64,000 nt of DNA from Hydra vulgaris (taxonomy: Eukaryota; Cnidaria; Hydrozoa; Anthoathecata; Hydridae), in NCBI RefSeq assembly GCF_038396675.1, contig NC_088921.1:20407001-20471000 (forward strand), given 5' to 3'. Shown one piece after another: positions 10,834-17,936 of this stretch. A program made the position numbers and the translations under genes. The notes beneath the pieces were generated by a model, which had not been told where the DNA came from, did not search any database, and saw nothing but the letters and a program-made list of their open reading frames with translations. Numbering within the stretch: the first letter of the stretch is position 1; each line of letters begins with the position of its first letter.

Positions 10834-10951
10834 CTGCTGCTGATGATGCTGCTGCTGATGAAGACGACGAAAATGATTAGACGTACTAATTCAAACCACA
10901 AATCCATTGTTGAAGACGGCGTCAGTCCGACTATTTCTGCAGTGTTCAGTT
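10834..10951 (+). promoter_or_regulatory. U2 spacer (5' part missing) with promoter block
   Basis: The spacer begins inside the (CTGCTGATG)n microsatellite because the K2/U2 junction is deleted. The conserved block runs from 10876 (ATTAGACGTACTAATTC) to the U2 start, with GTCAGTCCGACTATTTCTGC about 35 bp upstream of U2. Confidence 0.7.
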
Positions 10952-10979
10952 ATCGCTTCTCGGCCTAATGCCTAAGATC
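10952..10979 (+). ncRNA. U2: U2 snRNA, 5' part (nt 1-28), interrupted copy
   Basis: ATCGCTTCTCGGCCTAATGC then CTAAGATC. One base in stem-loop I differs (GCCTAAG for GGCTAAG), which would weaken the stem. K3 begins directly after nt 28, as in the 6316 copy. Confidence 0.88.
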
Positions 10980-11147
10980 TTCTGGTGTAAGTTTGAGACA
11001 GCGACTATAATAAAAGGTCTATTGGCCTTAAGTATAGTACTAGTATAGCCTAATATAGTTTAGTATAGTTACGGTGCCATATCCACGGGTTGCTTTTTAT
11101 TAACCAGGTATAGGTGTACTTGACGTTATTGTTATTCGTAAGTGATA

Positions 11148-11973
11148 ATGGATCTGAAAAAATCTACTCTTGATATGAAAAATATGGTAAATAATAACAT
11201 ATTGGAAATAGGCAAGAAACAAACTCTTGCATCTTGGAGCTATGCTCAAGTAGCTACAGGAGAAAGTAACGTTACTTTAAAACCATTAAAAAATACTTTA
11301 CTTTGTTCATTAAGCAATACAGCCTGTGTAGAAGGTATACTTGCTATTCTGGAAGAGCAAGACTTAGATGATGACCTTTTTGGTTTTTAAGTTATAATAG
11401 GGGTGGGGGGGGGGGTTGGGGGGAATGAAAGAAATTTTTTTGAAGGATGACAAGTCGAAAAATACTCTCCTAGAAAGAGGGCTAAATATTAAGTTGAACA
11501 CTATTGCCTTTTTAATTTTAAAACCTAACCGAACACCTAGGACGCCAACAACCCAAAGAAAAACGGTCTCAATCTTCGGCCTCCCACTTGAGTGCGTCGA
11601 GATTGGTGCAGGCAAAGAACTAGAAAGCTGTGAATATGGTAAACACATATTTACAAGGCCTCTAATGAAAAAAACCCGAAAAAACAAAATTAAATATTAC
11701 TCTGGTATTCTACTCGTAGTATTGGAAGATATGATTAAGCCAATACCAACCCACATAACCTTGAAAGGTTATAAAGTTAAAATAGTCCATAGTGGTCAAG
11801 AATGGTATATCCCACATAAAAAAAGAAATTTATTTAAAGAAAGTGAATATAAAAACAAAGATAATACAAGAGTGGAAGGTTTAACTAATGAAATCCTAAG
11901 CACCAAGTTTAAAGTAACTAGGATCGAAAAAGAAGCAGATGTTGCAACCACTGAAACCGACATCCGCTTTTAA
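11148..11973 (+). pseudogene. K3 ORF1 (gag-like), one frameshift at a G-run
   Basis: The first frame begins at ATG 11148 (MDLKKSTLDMKNMVNNN) and includes ASWSYAQVA (about 11227-11253) and AILEEQDLDDD (about 11344-11376). A run of about 19 G's broken by two T's (11400-11423) shifts the frame. The second frame (11416-11973) continues with KNTLLERGL, the core block KTVSIFGLPLEC (about 11563-11598), YGKHIFTRP, YYSGILLVVLED and GYKVKIVHSGQEWY, then a charged tail. The order matches K13 and K15. It is assigned as RNA-binding ORF1 of a Tx1/L1-type LINE by position and conservation between copies. Confidence 0.75.
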
Positions 11974-12402
11974 ACAAATGAAATTAAGGTCAATTCAATT
12001 AATTCAATTAAAAAAGCACAAAATAAGGAACAGGACATTGAAAATGAAGTATATATTTATCAAGAACAAGAAATAAAACACAGAATACTATATAAGAACG
12101 AATTTATAGGTGAAGAGAATCCATCAGAGGCAATAGATGCGGACATAAACTCTTCGCAGGAAATAGAAAGTAGTGATAACAATAAATAATTTATCACAAA
12201 TAACACAGAGAAAAACAAATACACAGAATCTAAACGATCGAATAAGGAAACACTAAATCTTGAAAAATTTAGTGAAAAACATAAAAATCAAAAATAAAAA
12301 TAAAAATATAAAACATAAAACCAGACAAAAATATAAAATTTGAAAATATAATAAAAATAGAATCCAAAAGTAAACGAAAAATAAAAACATTTTACTTATA
12401 AA

Positions 12403-12725
12403 ATGGTTTTAAATATCTACACACTTAATGTAAACAGTCGAAACGACAGTTCTAAACGCGCAAAAATAATTGTCTAAAAAATACCGACACCGATGTTATT
12501 TGTATACAGGAAACGCATTCAGCCAAGAAAACACGCCTAAATGGGCATTGGAATATAACAATATCACAGGTGGTTCGTCTCTGTGGAACAATGTGACAAC
12601 AAAGAATGTGGTGTTGCAAAACTCACAAAAAATATAATAAATTTCCAACAAGTAAAGCATGATAGAAATGGAAGAATACTATCAACGAATATCAATATAG
12701 ATAATACCATTATTAGAATAATTAG
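12403..12725 (+). pseudogene. K3 ORF2, endonuclease N-terminal part
   Basis: The reading begins at ATG 12403 (MVLNIYTLNVNSRN) and continues through TDTDVICIQETHSAKKT (about 12490-12535), the conserved E of APE nucleases. It reaches RIISN, where the virus-derived block begins. Internal stops are present. Confidence 0.75.
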
Positions 12726-12856
12726 CAACCAACCACGCCCTACTATGAGATCTCATAGTTGGGCGTGGTTGGTCGGTGAAGGATGGTTGGATTGTAAGGA
12801 ATTTGTAAATGTTTCGTATTAGTTATGGCTCAGAACAATAGGATTAGTTATATATA
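12726..12856. repeat. Left inverted terminal repeat of the parvovirus-like fossil
   Basis: The tip is a palindrome centred on GAGATCTC with arms CCAACCACGCCC / GGGCGTGGTTGG (12729-12772). The stem GGTCGGTGAAGGATGGTTGG and a stretch ending in AGGATTAGTTATATA follow. The inverted copy is at 17825-17936. Hairpin-tipped repeats like this serve as replication origins in parvoviruses. Confidence 0.85.
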
Positions 12857-12870
12857 GTAACAGATAATCT
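12845..12870 (+). promoter_or_regulatory. TATA-like promoter of the rightward block
   Basis: AGTTATATATAGTAACAG lies at the inner edge of the left terminal repeat, about 110 bp before the first ATG of the rightward block. The mirror-image end has an equivalent TATA run, so both gene blocks seem to be driven from the terminal repeats. Inference from position. Confidence 0.45.
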
Positions 12871-12967
12871 TTTTGTTTTTATCTCAATTATATCACTATG
12901 ACAACCTGGAGGTGTGTTAATCCTTTATAGATATATAAATGCATGTTTAATAATTTTTTTATTCATA

Positions 12968-13633
12968 ATGAATTTTTATAACGATAACGAGCTTTGTCAA
13001 CTTTTTTGTGATTGCGAAGGAAATCAATGCGAAAAATGTATAAATATGAAAGAACACTTCCTACATCAAGATCTGGAAAGCGAAAGCTTAGCAAAGAAGA
13101 AAAAGACAGAGATGCTAAACGAAGAGACGACGAATATATCGCATCTCTCGAAAAACAATACTACGACATCATCGGTAATGGCTGTAACTCCGGAGACGTC
13201 GAGGACATTAGAGCAATCCTGTATTTCAAAACTAAAAGACCAGAATTCAAACCGTACCCGTCTGGAGAAAATGAGGAGCTTATCAGAAATAACGAAATGG
13301 TTAGCCCATGTGGCAAAAGCGGAGAAGAACATGGAACTGTTGTTAGGGAAGAAGATAGACCTGCAGAACCGTTACTTGATGCCGGACATCGACAACTCGC
13401 ACGAGATAATATTGAAGTCATTCAAACAAATGAGACAAGAGACGAAGAAAACACTGAAAAGGTTATTGAAAACAAAAGACCAAGAGATAAGATTCCTTCA
13501 GTCAATATTATTGAAATCGAGTCAGACTCGGACATGGAAGGTGAAGTCCCGGGACCACCTAAAAGCCCTGAGGAAATGCCAAAAGAAGCTTGTTGTGACA
13601 ATGGACCAATTAGAGGAATCGATTGTCCAATAA
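12968..13633 (+). CDS. Fossil NS-block frame A (~221 aa), unknown function
   Basis: This is a part of the parvovirus-like fossil, the first long rightward frame, starting at ATG 12968 (MNFYNDNELCQLF). It has a Cys cluster near its start (C-CDC-CEKC), a Lys-rich stretch, and a long charged helical C-terminal half with coiled-coil character (about residues 110-215). It overlaps frame B almost entirely in another frame. By position it corresponds to the accessory nonstructural proteins (NS2/NS3-type) encoded upstream of or over NS1 in densoviruses. No specific homology is recognised. Confidence 0.5.
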   Translation: MNFYNDNELCQLFCDCEGNQCEKCINMKEHFLHQDLESESLAKKKKTEMLNEETTNISHLSKNNTTTSSVMAVTPETSRTLEQSCISKLKDQNSNRTRLEKMRSLSEITKWLAHVAKAEKNMELLLGKKIDLQNRYLMPDIDNSHEIILKSFKQMRQETKKTLKRLLKTKDQEIRFLQSILLKSSQTRTWKVKSRDHLKALRKCQKKLVVTMDQLEESIVQ

Positions 13634-13734
13634 TTACGTTAGACAATTCTGTAAGTGATTGCGAACATAATAAATGTTACTGTTGTAATGTTTGTCATGA
13701 TATTAATTGTAATAATTATTATTTAAATAAATAA
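13027..13734 (+). CDS. Fossil NS-block frame B (~235 aa), unknown function
   Basis: This is a part of the parvovirus-like fossil, a second rightward frame overlapping frame A for about 600 bases in a different register. It is rich in K/R at the start (GKRKLSKEEKDRDAKRRDDE, a possible nuclear signal), acidic in the middle (IIEIESDSDMEGE), and ends in a Cys-rich tail (CEHNKCYCCNVCHD) that could bind zinc. Two long overlapping frames both staying open suggests each was under selection in the virus. Which is NS2-like and which NS3-like cannot be told. Confidence 0.5.
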   Translation: MRKMYKYERTLPTSRSGKRKLSKEEKDRDAKRRDDEYIASLEKQYYDIIGNGCNSGDVEDIRAILYFKTKRPEFKPYPSGENEELIRNNEMVSPCGKSGEEHGTVVREEDRPAEPLLDAGHRQLARDNIEVIQTNETRDEENTEKVIENKRPRDKIPSVNIIEIESDSDMEGEVPGPPKSPEEMPKEACCDNGPIRGIDCPIITLDNSVSDCEHNKCYCCNVCHDINCNNYYLNK

Positions 13735-13748
13735 TATTTATTAAGGAA

Positions 13749-14177
13749 ATGTTTGTTTTTAATCAAAATCTTAAACATGGGTTTGAACTGTTCCATGTAA
13801 TTTATACAGGGAGCCGTCAACCGTACATGTGGTACGACGAAAAGAAATCAAAAATGTTATACGTACCCATACAGACTAAATCCCATACAGTCTGCAAATA
13901 CTTTGACGGTAAATCGTCAGAATTCGATGGACAGTATCACACCCACGAGCTCTATGCAATGCATAGCTTTGGCAGATGTACAAGAGACGCGGACCTTCTC
14001 AATATCAGAAGACGATTCTTCAGTATCAGAAGATTTAAATGTATGGGGTGTCAAAAACGACACAACGACCGTTATGGAACGCAATGCTTTACGTGCAAAA
14101 AAAGAGTTAAAGCTAAGTACGTTAACTCAGCAAAATACCTCCGCAACCTCTTTGTCTACTTGGGTAACATTGTTTAA
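13749..14177 (+). CDS. Fossil NS-block frame C (142 aa), unknown function
   Basis: This is a part of the parvovirus-like fossil. ATG 13749 follows frame B by 14 bp. The frame contains LKHGFELFHVIYTG, an HTHELYAMH stretch (about residues 63-72) and a CxxC...CxxC pair (CMGCQKRH...CFTCKKR, about 98-118) that looks like a small zinc finger. It overlaps the start of the helicase frame in another register. Its role is unknown. In densoviruses this region encodes the N-terminal side of NS1 or NS2. Confidence 0.45.
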   Translation: MFVFNQNLKHGFELFHVIYTGSRQPYMWYDEKKSKMLYVPIQTKSHTVCKYFDGKSSEFDGQYHTHELYAMHSFGRCTRDADLLNIRRRFFSIRRFKCMGCQKRHNDRYGTQCFTCKKRVKAKYVNSAKYLRNLFVYLGNIV

Positions 14178-15150
14178 ATTTTTACATTCTCATATAAATA
14201 TTGACTTTAACGATATAGACGACGATATAGACGATAACGTAATTACCAAACGACCAAGCATTAAAAACGAGCGTAAAGAAACATTTTGTACTTATCTTGT
14301 TAACAACTGTGTGATCAATTCGCGTCATTATGACAATTTACTCGAAACCGACGACAAATTAAGAGAACTTGAATACCAAATCGACGTACGCTGTCTAGAA
14401 ACATCCAAAAAAACAATATTTAGGCAAAATTATTTGAAAATACGGAATTCTGATGTTTTAACGCCAAGAATAGTGGAATGTCGCGATACAGCAAAATTGG
14501 GAGCTATCATGTTTTTGCTAGGACATATTGCAAGCCAAAATACAATATCAGTAACACGCTTAAAGAAATTATTAGCAAGTTTTCTCTTCAATTTAAACCA
14601 CAAAAAGAGAGGATTGATATTATGCGGACCTTCAGACTCGGGTAAGACATTCTTTGCTAATTTGTTATTGAGTAATTTTAAACCTCACGAAATTGGTTAT
14701 TTCAATTGCCCTACTGGTCCGTCACCTTCAGCGTTTATGTTGCAATCGTTGTCGAATGCATTAGTTTATAGATGCGACGAAATGGTTTTTGAACATTTGG
14801 GTGTGATCCAACAAATGAAGCAATTGTTAGAGGGTAGTAAAACCTTGACGACTGATGTGAAATACAAAAATGCGCTAGCAATAGATCCGCATCCTACCCT
14901 AATAACTATGAATAGCACATCAAAATACGACATATTAAAATGGCATCCATCAGAATTTCAAGCTTTTGAGAACAGATGTACAATTTTATGGTTTGGGTGT
15001 CCCTTATTAAATATATTTAATTCTGACGAGTTGTTAGCTGTTAGTGGGTGCGGTAATGAGTTATTGTATATATTAAGTTTAGAAAAAACAACAAGTAATT
15101 ATAATGATGAAAATGTATTAGACAAATTTAGAAATTATATACAATTATAA
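13903..15150 (+). CDS. Fossil NS1-type SF3 helicase frame (~415 aa)
   Basis: This is a part of the parvovirus-like fossil, the replication protein. Its C-terminal half is a superfamily-3 helicase. Walker A GPSDSGKTFFANLL is at about residues 243-256. Walker B is LVYRCDEMVFE (about 286-296). The B' motif region is MKQLLEGSKTLTTDVKYKN, and motif C ends in TLITMNS. The N-terminal part is poorly conserved and the true start is uncertain; the first ATG is 13927. In parvoviruses NS1 nicks and unwinds the terminal hairpins in the nucleus. The frame ends convergently with the capsid frame, overlapping it by about 6 bp. Confidence 0.78.
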   Translation: MTVNRQNSMDSITPTSSMQCIALADVQETRTFSISEDDSSVSEDLNVWGVKNDTTTVMERNALRAKKELKLSTLTQQNTSATSLSTWVTLFKFLHSHINIDFNDIDDDIDDNVITKRPSIKNERKETFCTYLVNNCVINSRHYDNLLETDDKLRELEYQIDVRCLETSKKTIFRQNYLKIRNSDVLTPRIVECRDTAKLGAIMFLLGHIASQNTISVTRLKKLLASFLFNLNHKKRGLILCGPSDSGKTFFANLLLSNFKPHEIGYFNCPTGPSPSAFMLQSLSNALVYRCDEMVFEHLGVIQQMKQLLEGSKTLTTDVKYKNALAIDPHPTLITMNSTSKYDILKWHPSEFQAFENRCTILWFGCPLLNIFNSDELLAVSGCGNELLYILSLEKTTSNYNDENVLDKFRNYIQL

Positions 15151-16734
15151 TTTAAAACGTTTTTTTATTGGCTCATCTTCCTCTTTAGCGGGTGCCTCTC
15201 CTATAAACATAGTAGCGAAAGCGGGATGAAATAATTTTTGATAACTATTAAGAAACGATATATTTCCCTTTTTTGTACTAAACGGATTAAACATTGTAAC
15301 AGTTGTATAAGTGCAGTCTTTTGCAAATTGACATTGAATAGGATTTGTTTTGCTAAAATTAGGTTGAACAGGTGAAACGTTAGCGATATCATAAAACCAT
15401 TCTTTGCCATATGTTCTTATAGTATGAGATAAATGTAATTTAAATCTTACAAATGTCGGCATAACGTCTGCGCCTAAATAAGCAGGATCAAAACAAATAT
15501 AAAAAGGCCTTATTGTTTTATTGCCAGTGAACGGGGCAGTGGTAGGTAAATAATTCCATTCTGGTGCTATCGTGGGAGTAGTTCCGTTGGTAATATGGTC
15601 ATAATTATCTCTATTTTTAAAAACAGTTGCGTTATTGTCAAATTCTGTATACGGATTCCAGTACATATCGAAGCAATTCTTAAAATCAGTAGGCACATTT
15701 TCAGAAGTATACGGATTTAAAGGAGCAGCTACATGTACTTTTCTCCCGCCGACTATTTTTCCTTGATCTAACATCATTTCATTGTATTCTGAATTAATTA
15801 CAGGTAATTGTATGTCAGCATGTGTTGGGTCAGCTATCATTGCTCGCGCAACTAAATTACTTATACCATAATGGGGAGTAGTTACGTGACCATAAAAATA
15901 ATCTCCTCTATAAGTATTTAAAACATTATAAGTTTTTGTTTCAAATCCTAGTTTTTCTAAATTCAGTTTAGTAGCGTCAAATTTAGCTATAAAAGAACCA
16001 GCACCTCTGCTATCAGTAGTAGCGTTTACTGCGTCAACTGTCGTTAATGCAACCTGAATTTCCGGATTATTTAATAACAATTTAATGGGTTTGCGTAGTC
16101 CTATATCATTTTTCCATGTCAACTCAAACATTGTTTTTTCTGCACAGTTATTTTTTTCTTGAAATCGAGGATCTTTAGTATTTACAGCACTGGCAAATCT
16201 AAGATTTACTGGTTTACCGGTAGGATCGTCAAAAAATAAAGAATTTTCTAATAATTCTATAGTCGGTAAAGGCTTAGGTAACTTTGTTGTAGAGTTATTT
16301 TTTAAGTCTTTAATTATTTGCCAATCTGAGGATTTAGCAAGTGGATACATCCGGTCAGTAACCGTTTGATCATGTTCCGTATTAAACAATCTTATCCCAA
16401 TATTTGACATTTCTAATGGAATAGATGACGTTTGTGTAGTTTTCAATTGATTTTCAACTCTAACATCACTCATTCTAATAGAACATCCCATATCAGTATA
16501 AAATAAATCTGTAACACATGGGTGGTACTGTTCAGGATCTGACCACAAATTAGGAAATTCCCAAGGAAAATAATATATTTTATTTACAGTGTCTGCGGTT
16601 AAATTAATACCACAATATAATGTTTTTTGAATTGTAAATTCGTGATAGTATCCTTTACTATATTCATACCCGTTGTCTCCTATAGTAAAATCTATATCGG
16701 AAGGCTCGACTATGTTCGGTGGTTGCTCTGCCAT
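15145..16734 (-). CDS. Fossil capsid-size VP frame (529 aa)
   Basis: This is a part of the parvovirus-like fossil, a long leftward frame from ATG 16734 (MAEQPPNIVEPSDIDF). It is rich in aromatic, Asn, Pro and Thr residues and beta-prone, as in parvovirus jelly-roll coat proteins, and ends in a basic tail (KKRFKL). Segments such as KIYYFPWEFPNLW and FVRFKLHLSHTIRTYG are the sort of strand-rich stretches expected. The capsid call rests on size, composition, orientation opposite to NS and position next to the helicase. The sequence family is not recognised directly. Confidence 0.65.
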   Translation of the reverse strand: MAEQPPNIVEPSDIDFTIGDNGYEYSKGYYHEFTIQKTLYCGINLTADTVNKIYYFPWEFPNLWSDPEQYHPCVTDLFYTDMGCSIRMSDVRVENQLKTTQTSSIPLEMSNIGIRLFNTEHDQTVTDRMYPLAKSSDWQIIKDLKNNSTTKLPKPLPTIELLENSLFFDDPTGKPVNLRFASAVNTKDPRFQEKNNCAEKTMFELTWKNDIGLRKPIKLLLNNPEIQVALTTVDAVNATTDSRGAGSFIAKFDATKLNLEKLGFETKTYNVLNTYRGDYFYGHVTTPHYGISNLVARAMIADPTHADIQLPVINSEYNEMMLDQGKIVGGRKVHVAAPLNPYTSENVPTDFKNCFDMYWNPYTEFDNNATVFKNRDNYDHITNGTTPTIAPEWNYLPTTAPFTGNKTIRPFYICFDPAYLGADVMPTFVRFKLHLSHTIRTYGKEWFYDIANVSPVQPNFSKTNPIQCQFAKDCTYTTVTMFNPFSTKKGNISFLNSYQKLFHPAFATMFIGEAPAKEEDEPIKKRFKL

Positions 16735-17636
16735 TATTTATAGGGTGAGTACCTCTTTGAGACGATAATAACTAAGGATGATAATAACTTCTTTTTCCTG
16801 TCTTGATCATTGGCTGCTACTGCTTCAAATGGGTCACTACCGTATAATTTGTTTAATATAGACTCCTGCACTCTCATCCCTTGAGGCATTTCTTCGAATG
16901 AACCAATAGGAATGTATTTCTTTGGTAAATACGGACCCTCCTTCGGTAATTGAAAATAATCCATGGGTTTATATGAACCTAAGTTTTGAGCGTCTCTTGC
17001 TTCCTTAATAAAATCTAATTCCTTTGGGTTATATTTATATTCATACTTTACTTTTTTTAAACGCATATAATCAGGGAGATCGTTAGTAGGTACAGATTCG
17101 TAATCTGAATGTTGGTTCCAATCAGATAATATGCTACTATTACTAGAATTTGATTTTAACGAGGTTGTAGACGAATTTAATGATGAATTAGCATTTGACA
17201 TTTCATAATCAGAATATCCATATAAATATTCTTCTAGTGTATTCAAAGGCCTGGTTTTACCCAATTGTTGCATAGCTATATAGTCGCTTGCATATACCTT
17301 ATTTTTTGGTAGTAAATTATTTTTTAAAGTTTTTCTAACGTCGGTAAGGGTGGGTAATTTTGGCAACATAGAACCTATGTTCTTAGTAGCAGCTGGAATA
17401 TTTTTTATTGAATTTGCGACATTGATAACACTTTTGGGATTTAAGGCCCCTGTTAACCCTGTAACAATAGATTCAGCTATTCTTGCTTGATCAGGTTTTT
17501 TAAAGTTTTTTTCGTTAACTCCAAATATTTGATTATTCCAACCTGGTGCTACTTGCAACGCTTTCTTGGGATTTATTTTATTTACTCTAAACTGAGCTGT
17601 ATTGGCTTTTCCTATAGATTGTATTTGATCTTCCAT
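16734..17636 (-). CDS. Fossil minor structural frame (~300 aa) upstream of VP
   Basis: This is a part of the parvovirus-like fossil. The ATG at 17636 (MEDQIQSIGKANTAQF) opens a leftward frame whose stop overlaps the VP start codon by one base (TAATG). It has an Ala/Asn helical region (VTGLTGALNPKSVINVANS), a Ser/Asn-rich linker (NANSSLNSSTTSLKSNSSNS) and a Pro/Tyr-rich C-terminal part. In ambisense densoviruses the frame before the main VP supplies the N-terminal extension of the largest capsid protein, by splicing or leaky initiation. That role is inferred here. Confidence 0.5.
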   Translation of the reverse strand: MEDQIQSIGKANTAQFRVNKINPKKALQVAPGWNNQIFGVNEKNFKKPDQARIAESIVTGLTGALNPKSVINVANSIKNIPAATKNIGSMLPKLPTLTDVRKTLKNNLLPKNKVYASDYIAMQQLGKTRPLNTLEEYLYGYSDYEMSNANSSLNSSTTSLKSNSSNSSILSDWNQHSDYESVPTNDLPDYMRLKKVKYEYKYNPKELDFIKEARDAQNLGSYKPMDYFQLPKEGPYLPKKYIPIGSFEEMPQGMRVQESILNKLYGSDPFEAVAANDQDRKKKLLSSLVIIVSKRYSPYK

Positions 17637-17793
17637 AACTATTTTTATATGTATTTTCGCACATGCAGATATTCCAAATATCACAAGCAAAAAGATTATG
17701 ATTAATACATTCATTATACAAAGAATGGCATGCTGTTTTACCACACCAATCACAATGTACAACGTGTAGTAACGCTAGCAACATCAAAAACAT
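17587..17793 (-). CDS. Fossil small Cys-rich frame (68 aa) at right end
   Basis: This is a part of the parvovirus-like fossil, a short leftward frame from ATG 17793. It has a hydrophobic start (MFLMLLALLHVVHC) and then eight further Cys within about 33 residues (CDWCGKTACHS...CDIWNICMC). It resembles a small secreted or membrane-inserted Cys-rich peptide. It is the first ATG after the right-end TATA run and overlaps the next frame. It may be a real viral product or chance. Confidence 0.3.
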   Translation of the reverse strand: MFLMLLALLHVVHCDWCGKTACHSLYNECINHNLFACDIWNICMCENTYKNSYGRSNTIYRKSQYSSV

Positions 17794-17824
17794 TTTGAAG
17801 GGATTATAGTCTACAATCTATATT

Positions 17825-17936
17825 TATATAACTAATCCTATTGTTCTGAGCCATAACTAATACGAAACATTTACAAATTCCTTACAATCCAACCATCCTT
17901 CACCGACCAACCACGCCCAACTATGAGATCTCATAG
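17825..17936. repeat. Right inverted terminal repeat of the parvovirus-like fossil
   Basis: Inverted copy of the left end, from TATATAACTAATCCTATTG to the hairpin centre CTATGAGATCTCATAG. The LINE sequence resumes at once (TGTTCGTCCGAATAG). Confidence 0.85.

Larger units (their letters stand above)
12726..17936. mobile_element. Parvovirus-like (ambisense densovirus type) endogenous viral fossil
   Basis: This is a 5.2-kb block with matching inverted ends. The left end (12726-12856) and right end (17825-17936) are inverted copies over about 110 bp, and the left end holds a complete 44-bp hairpin (12729-12772). A rightward gene block (12968-15150) includes an SF3 helicase. A leftward block (15145-17793) includes a large capsid-size frame. 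The two meet tail-to-tail near 15147. TATA-like runs lie just inside each end (about 12848 and about 17830). Size, hairpin ends, SF3 helicase and two-sided layout fit ambisense densoviruses of the Parvoviridae. It looks whole or nearly so, with both ends and all main frames open, so it is probably younger than the decayed LINE it sits in. Confidence 0.8.

Noticed and set aside
10834-10951. CTGCTGATG repeat as an independent coding or regulatory feature
   Set aside because: The same trinucleotide-type tract sits in every U2 spacer; it is a spacer microsatellite.
12726-17936. Polinton or bidnavirus instead of a parvovirus-like fossil
   Set aside because: Only 5.2 kb, hairpin-tipped ends of about 110-130 bp, SF3 helicase, and no protein-primed polymerase or integrase seen; the ambisense densovirus layout fits better.
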